5,938 nt of DNA from the NCBI GenBank assembly GCA_934661715.1, contig CAKUJL010000102.1, positions 1 through 5,938 on the forward strand, in the 5' to 3' direction. A program made the translations under genes and the position numbers. The DNA comes from an uncultured Oscillospiraceae bacterium (GTDB lineage: Bacteria > Bacillota > Clostridia > Oscillospirales > Oscillospiraceae). Below, piece by piece: positions 1 to 4,750 of the stretch. Position 1 is the stretch's first letter; each line of letters opens with the position of its first letter. The notes beneath the pieces were generated by a model. That model was not told the DNA's origin. It ran no database searches and saw only the letters and a list, made by a program, of their open reading frames with translations.

Positions 1-680
1 CCGGGAATATCCCGGCGGTCGGTGCATTTTCTGGCGGTGCCCGGCGGGCAGATGCAGTGATTGCGGCAGCTGATGGCGGCGTCCTCGATGGGGCGGATGG
101 GCTTTTCCTGCGAGTAGACGACCTTGAGCGTTTTGACGCCGTTTTTGCGGCAGAGCTGGCGCATGACACGTGCCAACGGGCAGACCGACGTTTCGAAAAT
201 ATCCGCCACGCGGAAGGCGGTGGGGTCTACCTTGTTGCCCGCGCCCATCGAGCAGATGATGGGAACGCCCGCTTTCTTCGCGGCAAGCACCAGTCCCATT
301 TTTCCCGAGACGGTGTCGATGGCGTCGACGACGTAGTCAAACTGCGAAAAGTCGAACTGCCCTTCCTCGCCGGGCAGGAAGAAGGTCTTGTACGTCGTGA
401 CCTTGCAGTTGGGGTTGATGGAATGCACGCGGCTTTCTGCCGCGTCCGCCTTGAATTTTCCGACGGTTTCGCGCGTGGCGAGAATCTGGCGGTTGATGTT
501 CGTGAGACACACGCGGTCGTCGTCGACGAGATCGAGGGCTCCTACGCCGGACCTGGCCAACGCTTCCACGGTGTACCCGCCCACGCCGCCGAGCCCGAAC
601 ACAGCCACGCGGGAATTTGCCAGCACGTCCATCGCCGCGCCGCCAAGCACAAGCTGCGTCCTTGAAAACTGATTGAGCAT
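1..680 (-). CDS. tcdA: TcdA-like tRNA threonylcarbamoyladenosine dehydratase (ThiF/E1 superfamily), C-terminus cut by window edge
   Basis: The gene reads leftward from ATG 680-678 and is open to the window edge, giving 226 codons of an expected total of about 240-260. The start is supported by GGAGG at 686-690, 5 nt away. Near the N-terminus the protein shows FSRTQLVLG, then the ATP-binding glycine motif GLGGVG (residues 29-34), acidic residues D53-D55, and TNINRQ (60-65) with the Arg typical of E1 adenylation enzymes. DAID near residue 118 and MGAGNKVDPTAF further on are typical of TcdA (YgdL/CsdL). The cysteine-containing CRNHCICPPG near the visible end fits clostridial members. Family knowledge: TcdA uses ATP to cyclise t6A37 of ANN-decoding tRNAs to ct6A in the cytoplasm. 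It lies downstream of metY on the same strand, 123 bp away, so co-transcription is possible but not certain. The less likely alternative is a sulfur-carrier-activating ThiF/MoeB/HcyF enzyme, since the neighbour is a sulfur-assimilation gene. Confidence 0.88.
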   Translation of the reverse strand, partial: MLNQFSRTQLVLGGAAMDVLANSRVAVFGLGGVGGYTVEALARSGVGALDLVDDDRVCLTNINRQILATRETVGKFKADAAESRVHSINPNCKVTTYKTFFLPGEEGQFDFSQFDYVVDAIDTVSGKMGLVLAAKKAGVPIICSMGAGNKVDPTAFRVADIFETSVCPLARVMRQLCRKNGVKTLKVVYSQEKPIRPIEDAAISCRNHCICPPGTARKCTDRRDIP

Positions 681-685
681 GATAT

Positions 686-690
686 CCTCC
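686..690 (-). promoter_or_regulatory. Ribosome binding site of tcdA
   Basis: GGAGG on the minus strand lies 5 nt before ATG 680-678. It fixes the start of the tcdA-like gene, which is otherwise truncated at the window edge. Confidence 0.8.
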
Positions 691-708
691 AGAAAAGTGG
701 TGTACCGC

Positions 709-744
709 GCATACCGCCCGCACCTTCCGGTGCGGGCGGTATGC
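709..744. repeat. Perfect 16-bp GC-rich hairpin between metY and tcdA
   Basis: The arms 709-724 and 729-744 are exact reverse complements and enclose the 4-nt loop TTCC. The minus-strand transcript has no U-tract after the stem (GCGGTACACC follows), and the plus strand continues TTAGAGAG, so this is not a canonical intrinsic terminator. The hairpin sits in the 123-bp gap after the metY stop and 29 bp before the tcdA start. It could be an mRNA stabiliser or processing site at the end of the metY message, a weak terminator, or a dispersed palindromic repeat. The structure is certain but its role is not. Confidence 0.75.
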
Positions 745-777
745 TTAGAGAGAAAGAAAGGTAATAGGGGGATTGGG

Positions 778-783
778 ATTATA
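778..783 (-). promoter_or_regulatory. Possible -10 element of a tcdA promoter
   Basis: A perfect TATAAT reads on the minus strand at 783-778, just after the metY stop. The position 17 bp upstream (801-806, TAATCT) is a poor -35, and no extended -10 TGn is present. If active, it would give tcdA its own transcript with the 709-744 hairpin in a leader of about 90 nt. The support is weak, because a single hexamer in an AT-richer gap can arise by chance. Confidence 0.28.
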
Positions 784-803
784 AATGAATGGTGCTGATC
801 AGA

Positions 804-2084
804 TTAAACTGCCGCAAATCCTTTTTCCAGATCGGCGATGATATCGTCGATGTGCTCGGTGCCGATGGAAAGGCGGATGGTCGACGGGGTGATGCCCTGA
901 TCGAGAAGCTCCTCTTCGGTCAGCTGGGCGTGCGTGGTGGTCGCGGGGTGGATGACGAGGGACTTCACGTCCGCGACGTTTGCAAGCAGGGAGAAAATCT
1001 CCAGATTGTCGATGAAGCGGAAGGCCGCCTCCTGCCCGCCCTTGATCTCAAAGGTGAAGATGCTGGCCCCGCCGTTCGGGAAATAGCGCTCATACAGCGC
1101 ATGGTCGGGATGATCGGGAAGCGACGGATGGTTGACTTTTGCAACCTTCGGGTGCTTCGTGAGGTATTCGACGACCTTCTTCGTGTTTTCCGCGTGGCGC
1201 TCGAGGCGAAGAGACAGCGTTTCCGTGCCCTGCAAGAGAAGGAAGGCGGCAAACGGGGAGATGGCCGCGCCCTGATCGTGCAGCAGAATCGCACGCACAT
1301 AGGTCGCGAATGCCGCCGGGCCCGCCGCGTCGACGAACGAAACGCCGTGATAGCTGGGGTTCGGGTCGGCGATGAGCGAGAACTTGCCGCTGGCTCTCCA
1401 GTCGAACTTGCCGGAGTCGACGATCACGCCGCCGAGCGTTGTGCCGTGGCCGCCGATGAACTTTGTCGCCGAGTGGACGACAATGTCCGCGCCGTGCTCG
1501 ATGGGGCGGATGAGATAGGGCGTGCCGAAGGTGTTGTCAACGACGACGGGAAGAGCGTGCTTATGGGCGATCGCGGAAATGGCGTCGATATCGGGAATGT
1601 CGCTGTTGGGGTTTCCGAGGGTCTCGAGGTAAACGGCCTTCGTGTTCGGCTGGATGGCCGCTTCGACCTCTTTAAGATCATGCGCGTTGACAAACGTCGT
1701 GGTGATGCCGAAGGCCTTTAAGGTATGGGCAAGCAGATTGTATGTGCCGCCGTAGACGGTCTTCTGGCAGACGATGTGGTCGCCCTGCTGGGCCAGCGCT
1801 TCAATGGTGTAGGTGATCGCCGCCGCGCCGGAAGCCACAGCAAGACCTGCCACGCCGCCCTCTAAGGCCGCGATGCGCTTTTCGAAGACGTCCTGCGTGG
1901 AGTTTGTGAGACGGCCGTAGATATTGCCCGCGTCACGAAGCGCGAAGCGGTCCGCCGCGTGCTGGGCGTTGTGGAACACATAAGACGTCGTCGCGTAAAT
2001 GGGGACGGCGCGGGAATCGGTGGCGGGGTCGGCCTGCTCCTGACCGACGTGCAACTGTAAGGTTTCAAAACGATAGTTGGACAT
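804..2084 (-). CDS. metY: O-acetylhomoserine sulfhydrylase (O-acetylhomoserine aminocarboxypropyltransferase)
   Basis: This 426-residue cytoplasmic PLP enzyme of the Cys/Met-metabolism family has the usual MetY length of about 420-430. It is expected to convert O-acetylhomoserine plus sulfide to homocysteine, the direct sulfhydrylation route to methionine. Visible landmarks are the N-terminal [10 protein letters not shown] typical of Met[11 protein letters not shown] (28-37), and YGRLTNST (56-63), whose Tyr/Arg contact the PLP phosphate of the partner subunit. ASGAAAI (84-90) is the phosphate-binding loop. VVDNTFGTP (181-189) holds D183, which binds the pyridine nitrogen, and [11 protein letters not shown] (204-214) holds the Schiff-base lysine K208. 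The start ATG 2084-2082 follows AAGGAG (2092-2097) by 7 nt. The gene is the first main gene after the promoter at 2258-2286 and is preceded by an 18-codon leader ORF. I see no S-box riboswitch or T-box in the 5' region. Cystathionine gamma-synthase or gamma-lyase is less likely, because those are about 380 residues and lack the MetY-type N-terminus. Confidence 0.95.
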   Translation of the reverse strand: MSNYRFETLQLHVGQEQADPATDSRAVPIYATTSYVFHNAQHAADRFALRDAGNIYGRLTNSTQDVFEKRIAALEGGVAGLAVASGAAAITYTIEALAQQGDHIVCQKTVYGGTYNLLAHTLKAFGITTTFVNAHDLKEVEAAIQPNTKAVYLETLGNPNSDIPDIDAISAIAHKHALPVVVDNTFGTPYLIRPIEHGADIVVHSATKFIGGHGTTLGGVIVDSGKFDWRASGKFSLIADPNPSYHGVSFVDAAGPAAFATYVRAILLHDQGAAISPFAAFLLLQGTETLSLRLERHAENTKKVVEYLTKHPKVAKVNHPSLPDHPDHALYERYFPNGGASIFTFEIKGGQEAAFRFIDNLEIFSLLANVADVKSLVIHPATTTHAQLTEEELLDQGITPSTIRLSIGTEHIDDIIADLEKGFAAV

Positions 2085-2091
2085 AAGAATT

Positions 2092-2097
2092 CTCCTT
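2092..2097 (-). promoter_or_regulatory. Ribosome binding site of metY
   Basis: AAGGAG on the minus strand lies 7 nt before the ATG at 2084-2082. This is strong and well spaced, so metY can initiate translation independently of the upstream leader ORF. Confidence 0.85.
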
Positions 2098-2144
2098 CTT
2101 TGAATCGGTGTTTGTGGATCTGTGGACGGGTTTTCGGCGCAGCG

Positions 2145-2201
2145 TCACATTCGTCCGTTGCGGAAATTCGCCCGCAGCAGCGTCTCAAAGATGGGTCTCA
2201 T
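2145..2201 (-). CDS. 18-residue leader peptide ORF upstream of metY
   Basis: This short ORF reads MRPIFETLLRANFRNGRM and stops at TGA 2147-2145. It has its own strong ribosome binding site (GGAGG 2209-2213, 7 nt before the ATG). It lies about 50 nt after the predicted transcription start and ends 60 nt before the metY ATG. Those placements make it a likely translated leader rather than a chance ORF. It contains no cysteine, and methionine occurs only as the first and last residue, the final codons being ATG-TGA. There is no run of codons for one amino acid, as a classical attenuator would have. No U-tract hairpin lies between it and metY, so control, if any, would more likely act on translation or mRNA stability. 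I do not recognise the peptide as a named family, and its function is unknown. Confidence 0.55.
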   Translation of the reverse strand: MRPIFETLLRANFRNGRM

Positions 2202-2208
2202 ACGGTGT

Positions 2209-2213
2209 CCTCC
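2209..2213 (-). promoter_or_regulatory. Ribosome binding site of the leader ORF
   Basis: GGAGG on the minus strand lies 7 nt before ATG 2201-2199. Such a strong site in front of an 18-codon ORF is the main evidence that the ORF is translated. Confidence 0.65.
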
Positions 2214-2225
2214 AAGTTCTATATC

Positions 2226-2248
2226 CTATCTGTATACTAGTCTGGTAG
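2226..2248. promoter_or_regulatory. Candidate operator (imperfect dyad) at the metY transcription start
   Basis: The 23-bp stretch centred on C2237 has the imperfect dyad pattern CTAnC-n-G...TAcTA...C-n-G-n-TAG, with 7 of 11 base pairs matching. It contains GTATAC and ACTAGT cores. Its minus-strand position is about +3 to +25 from the start site predicted by the promoter at 2258-2286, a place where a bound repressor would block transcription. GntR- or Rrf2-type regulators bind dyads of about this size, but nothing here identifies the protein. Confidence 0.35.
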
Positions 2249-2257
2249 GTTGGTAAG

Positions 2258-2286
2258 AGAATAGCATACGAAGCCGCGCTTGTCAA
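2258..2286 (-). promoter_or_regulatory. Sigma-A-type promoter for the metY leader and metY
   Basis: On the minus strand a perfect -35 TTGACA (2286-2281) and a -10 TATTCT (2263-2258) are separated by exactly 17 bp. A/T tracts at about 2297-2317 lie just upstream and could act as an UP element. Transcription should begin near 2251, giving a leader of about 165 nt before metY. Confidence 0.8.
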
Positions 2287-2381
2287 GCGGTTTTGCCAAA
2301 AACAATCTGATTTTTTTGTGGAAGCTCACGAAGGCATTCGCGGCGGCGGGCAAAACGCGCACCTGAAGCTGTCCGCCTTTG

Positions 2382-2410
2382 TTGCGTTTTTAGCCAATTC
2401 GTGGTATGAT
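2382..2410 (+). promoter_or_regulatory. Sigma-A-type promoter for dusB and the sigma/anti-sigma genes
   Basis: A -10 TATGAT (2405-2410) follows a partial -35 TTGCGT (2382-2387) by 17 bp. The predicted start near 2417 leaves a leader of about 24 nt before the dusB ATG at 2441. The promoter lies divergent to that of metY, with about 95 bp between the two -35 boxes. Its position rules out the longer GTG start at 2318 for the main transcript. Confidence 0.6.
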
Positions 2411-2413
2411 AGC

Positions 2414-2439
2414 GGAAACTTCTTGGGATGGGGTGCGTA
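2414..2439 (+). promoter_or_regulatory. Possible ECF-sigma promoter before dusB
   Basis: GGAAAC (2414-2419) and CGTA (2436-2439) are separated by 16 bp. This resembles the AAC-type -35 and CGT-type -10 of ECF sigma promoters such as those of SigW. The ECF sigma gene lies downstream in the same unit, so this could be autoregulation. One problem is that the start site would fall a few bases after the dusB ATG at 2441, so such a transcript would be leaderless or would serve mainly the downstream sigma genes. Confidence 0.3.
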
Positions 2440-2440
2440 T

Positions 2441-3406
2441 ATGCAGCTGGGAACCATGATTCTTGACCGGCCGATGATTCTGGCGCCGATGGCGGGCGTG
2501 ACCGACTGGGCCTACCGCTGTGTCGCGGCCTCGCTGGGCGCGGACGTGACCGTGACGGAAATGGTCTCGTCGCGGGCGCTGGTTTACAAGGACAAAAAGA
2601 GCATTTCCCTTCTGCGGAAGACCGATGCCGGCCTCTGCGGGGCGCAGATCTTCGGAAACGACCCGTCCGTCATGGCAGACGGCGCGGCGCTGGCTCTGGA
2701 GCACTCCGGCGCGGACTTCATCGACATCAACATGGGCTGCCCCATGCCGAAGATCGCCGGAAACGGCGACGGAAGCGCCCTGATGAAGAACCCGGAAAAA
2801 GCGGCGAAGATCGTCGAGGCCGTCAAAAAGGCCGTTCCTGTCCCCGTCACGGTCAAAATGCGCAAGGGCTGGGACAAAGGAAGCGTCAACGCCGTCGAGC
2901 TGGCCGTTATTTTAGAGCAGGCCGGGGCCGACGCCATCGCCGTGCACGGCAGGACGAAGACGATGCTCTACTCCGGCGTCGCCGACTGGGACATCATCCA
3001 CGACGTGAAGGCCGCGGTGTCTGTGCCCGTGATCGCAAACGGCGACATTTTTTCTGCCGAGGATGCGGTGCACTGCGCAAAAAGGACACAGGCAGACGGT
3101 CTGATGCTGGGCCGCGGCGTTTTTGGAGACCCGTGGCTGCTTGGACAGTGTAAAGCTGCAATCTTGGGTGAGCCCATCCCTGAGCGGCCGCCGCTTTCCA
3201 TGCGCGTTGACACGGCGCTTCGCCAGTTCGAGCTTGCAAAGGAAGACAAGGGCGAACACATCGCGTGTCTGGAGGCGCGGAAGCATTTTGCATGGTACCT
3301 GCGCGGTGTGGCGCACAGCGGATATTATAAGGAAAAGATCTCCGGCATTTCTTCGATGGACGACATCTACGCCATCGCCGCCGGGATCAAGCGCGATTTG
3401 AGGTGA
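2441..3406 (+). CDS. dusB: tRNA-dihydrouridine synthase B family protein
   Basis: This FMN-dependent TIM-barrel enzyme of 321 residues, the usual DusB length, reduces uridines in the tRNA D-loop with NADPH. Visible motifs are LAPMAGVTD (14-22, FMN site), TEMVSSRAL (39-47), QIFGNDP (69-75) and DINMGCPMPKI (95-105) with the catalytic proton donor C100. They continue with VTVKMRKGW (136-144) with FMN-contacting K139, VHGRT (168-172), PVIANGDI (196-203) and LGRGVFGDPWL (223-233) with the FMN-phosphate GRG. The C-terminal helical domain includes RKHFAWYLRG (280-289). ATG 2441 was chosen because MQLGTMILDRPMILAPMAG aligns with the usual DusB N-terminus and lies just after the promoter. The in-frame GTG at 2318 would add 41 unrelated residues and precedes the promoter. 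The ribosome binding site is weak (G-rich GGGATGGGG). dusB is the first gene of a unit with the sigma factor, whose start is 4 nt past the dusB stop. Confidence 0.93.
   Translation: MQLGTMILDRPMILAPMAGVTDWAYRCVAASLGADVTVTEMVSSRALVYKDKKSISLLRKTDAGLCGAQIFGNDPSVMADGAALALEHSGADFIDINMGCPMPKIAGNGDGSALMKNPEKAAKIVEAVKKAVPVPVTVKMRKGWDKGSVNAVELAVILEQAGADAIAVHGRTKTMLYSGVADWDIIHDVKAAVSVPVIANGDIFSAEDAVHCAKRTQADGLMLGRGVFGDPWLLGQCKAAILGEPIPERPPLSMRVDTALRQFELAKEDKGEHIACLEARKHFAWYLRGVAHSGYYKEKISGISSMDDIYAIAAGIKRDLR
3400..3406 (+). promoter_or_regulatory. Ribosome binding site of the sigma gene, overlapping the dusB stop
   Basis: GAGG (3400-3403) lies 7 nt before the sigma ATG at 3411, and the dusB TGA stop is at 3404-3406. 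A ribosome terminating on dusB would release directly at the next start, which suggests translational coupling. Confidence 0.6.
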
Positions 3407-3410
3407 CAAT

Positions 3411-4022
3411 ATGCCGGAAGAACAACTCATACGCCGGGCGCAGCAGAGCGACAATGAAGCCTTCGAGCAGCTGCTGCTTCTGCACCAGAAGAAGGTCTAT
3501 AACCTCTGCCTTCGCATGAGCGCAAACCCCGACGACGCGCTCGATCTGTCGCAGGAGGCGTTTATCAAGGCCTGGCGCTCGATCGGGCAGTACCAGTTTG
3601 AGGCGAGCTTTTCGACGTGGCTGTTCCGTCTGACGAGCAACGTGTGCATCGATTTTCTGCGCCGGAAAAAACGGCGGCAGGAAACGTCCTTAACGGAAAG
3701 CTACGACGACAGCGACGAGGGTGAGGAATTTTCCCTCCCCGACACCGCGCCTCTTCCCGAGGAGCAGGCCATCACGAACGAGACGAAGATCGAGCTTGCC
3801 CAGGCGATGGAGCGCCTTGGCCCCGAGCACCGGGAAATTTTGCAGCTGCGCGTCGTAGAGAACCTTCCCTACGAGCAGATCGCGGAGATTCTGGACATCC
3901 GCGTCGGCACGGTAAAGTCGCGGCTTGCACGCGCAAGACTTTCATTAAGAAAAATTCTCAAAGCAGGGAACTATTTTTCCGATGCTTCGTCTGAAAGGAT
4001 AGAAGGCGAGGTGCGTCTATGA
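3411..4022 (+). CDS. ECF (extracytoplasmic function) RNA polymerase sigma factor, SigW/RpoE-like
   Basis: This 203-residue protein has the two-domain ECF layout. Sigma region 2 spans about residues 15-90 and includes DALDLSQEAFIKAWRS (42-57) and FSTWLFRLTSNVCIDFLRR (67-85), the parts that bind core polymerase and melt the -10. An acidic linker (about 91-125, rich in D/E) joins it to sigma region 4 (about 126-185). The region 4 helix-turn-helix is YEQIAEILDIRVGTVKSRLARAR (154-176), which reads the -35. Regions 1, 3 and long C-terminal extensions are absent, as expected for the class. The protein acts in the cytoplasm on genes of a stress or envelope response whose signal is not visible. Its stop overlaps the start of the anti-sigma gene by 4 nt (ATGA), the standard arrangement of an ECF sigma with its cognate regulator. 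No established symbol can be assigned from sequence alone. Confidence 0.93.
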   Translation: MPEEQLIRRAQQSDNEAFEQLLLLHQKKVYNLCLRMSANPDDALDLSQEAFIKAWRSIGQYQFEASFSTWLFRLTSNVCIDFLRRKKRRQETSLTESYDDSDEGEEFSLPDTAPLPEEQAITNETKIELAQAMERLGPEHREILQLRVVENLPYEQIAEILDIRVGTVKSRLARARLSLRKILKAGNYFSDASSERIEGEVRL

Positions 4023-4651
4023 TTACTTGTGATAAGGCGCTGGAGCTGCTGAGTGCGCAGCTTGACGGCGTATTGACGATAGAAGAGCAGAAAGAGCTGT
4101 CTATGCATCTTTCCGCGTGCCCGGAATGCAGAGCCGTGCAGAAGGAGCTCTCCGCGATCGACGAAGCGCTCCCCGGTCTTACGCAGGAGCCGCCGAGGCT
4201 TCTGCACGACGGCGTGATGCAGCAGATCCGCCGCGAGACCCGGCGCAAAAAAGAGCACAAGCCCATCGTCCGCTTTGTCGGCATGATGGCCGCGGCCGCG
4301 GCGCTGCTTGCGGTGCTGGCGGGGTTCCAGCTGGTGTCGCTTCCCGGCTTTGACCACGGCGAGGCCGCCGTCTCGATGGGAGATTCCCTCTTCCCGAAGG
4401 ACGACGCGGCCCAGAGCTACGCCAAGCAGCTTTCGCGCGAGACCGGCTGCCGCGTCATTCTGGTCGAGCAGTGCACGCCGGAAGCGCTCGGCGGCGATTT
4501 TATGCAGCTGGAAAACGGCGTCTACAGCCGGGAGCTTTGCGAGGCGGAGCTCGACGCGGTCGAAGCGGCCATCGGCAGCCAATATCCCATGACCATCTGC
4601 GGCGCCAGAGGCGAAGCGGACGATACGGCCTATCTTCTTTGCACCGAGTGA
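4019..4651 (+). CDS. Membrane-anchored zinc-finger anti-sigma factor
   Basis: The 210-residue protein starts with a ZAS (zinc-binding anti-sigma) domain. C4, then H30-x3-C34-xx-C37 in the context ELSMHLSACPECRAV, gives the H-x3-C-x2-C zinc signature, with C4 the likely fourth ligand. A basic stretch (RRETRRKKEHK, 71-81) precedes one transmembrane segment (about 84-106, VGMMAAAAALLAVLAGFQLV). This gives a cytoplasmic N-terminus and an extracytoplasmic C-terminal domain of about 100 residues. That domain has no family I recognise but holds five cysteines (C144, C152, C174, C194, C208). By analogy with RsiW/RsrA-type proteins, the ZAS domain sequesters the sigma factor encoded just upstream until a signal causes release or proteolysis. 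The ATG overlaps the sigma stop, with GAGG (4008-4011) 7 nt before it. The start has no rival. Confidence 0.88.
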   Translation: MITCDKALELLSAQLDGVLTIEEQKELSMHLSACPECRAVQKELSAIDEALPGLTQEPPRLLHDGVMQQIRRETRRKKEHKPIVRFVGMMAAAAALLAVLAGFQLVSLPGFDHGEAAVSMGDSLFPKDDAAQSYAKQLSRETGCRVILVEQCTPEALGGDFMQLENGVYSRELCEAELDAVEAAIGSQYPMTICGARGEADDTAYLLCTE

Positions 4652-4652
4652 C

Positions 4653-4681
4653 TTGACATCTATCGCGATTTATGAAAAAAT
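4653..4681 (+). promoter_or_regulatory. Possible promoter of the zinc-ribbon/CFI-box gene
   Basis: A perfect -35 TTGACA (4653-4658) begins just after the anti-sigma stop codon. With a 17-bp spacer the -10 would be AAAAAT (4676-4681), which matches TATAAT at only 4 of 6 positions. Transcription would start near 4688, right at the left arm of the hairpin at 4688-4721, placing that hairpin at the very 5' end of the message. Confidence 0.3.
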
Positions 4682-4687
4682 AGACCT

Positions 4688-4728
4688 ACGCCGCACAGCC
4701 AGTTTGCCGGTTGTGTGGCGTCAGTTTT
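4688..4728 (+). terminator. Hairpin with short T-tract; probable terminator of the sigma operon
   Basis: The arms 4688-4700 and 4709-4721 form a 13-bp stem with two G-U wobbles around an 8-nt loop, followed by CAGTTTT. It comes 36 bp after the anti-sigma stop, the expected place for an operon terminator. The T-tract is short on this strand. On the minus strand the same stem is followed after 7 nt by six T residues, but no minus-strand gene ends here. If the promoter at 4653-4681 is real, the hairpin is instead the 5' end of the next message. Confidence 0.5.
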
Positions 4729-4739
4729 AAGCGTAGTAT

Positions 4740-4745
4740 GGGAGG
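4740..4745 (+). promoter_or_regulatory. Ribosome binding site deciding the start of the CFI-box gene
   Basis: GGGAGG lies 5 nt before ATG 4751. This strong site favours ATG 4751 over the in-frame GTG at 4715, which is buried in the hairpin at 4688-4721 and has no ribosome binding site. Confidence 0.8.
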
Positions 4746-4750
4746 CTTTT

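Noticed and set aside
57..665. 202-codon open frame on the plus strand
   Set aside because: It is antisense to the TcdA-like gene, which has clear E1 motifs and a ribosome binding site.
789..1721. 310-codon open frame on the plus strand
   Set aside because: It is wholly antisense to metY, whose PLP motifs are unambiguous; its translation shows no family motif.
2139..2184. 8-bp direct repeat GCAGCGTC in the metY leader (2139-2146 and 2177-2184)
   Set aside because: It is short, has only two copies and partly overlaps the leader ORF; it is easily due to chance in GC-rich sequence.
2085..2260. S-box (SAM) or T-box riboswitch ahead of metY
   Set aside because: I looked for conserved S-box or T-box sequences and a following terminator with U-tract and found neither; the leader is instead occupied by a short ORF.
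2318..2440. GTG start extending DusB by 41 residues
   Set aside because: The extension does not resemble DusB N-termini, has no ribosome binding site and begins upstream of the likely promoter at 2382-2410.
3971..4582. 203-codon open frame on the minus strand
   Set aside because: It is antisense to the anti-sigma gene, whose zinc signature, membrane segment and overlap with the sigma gene are convincing.
4715..4750. GTG start extending the CFI-box protein by 12 residues
   Set aside because: It lies in the right arm of a hairpin and lacks a ribosome binding site, whereas ATG 4751 has GGGAGG 5 nt upstream.
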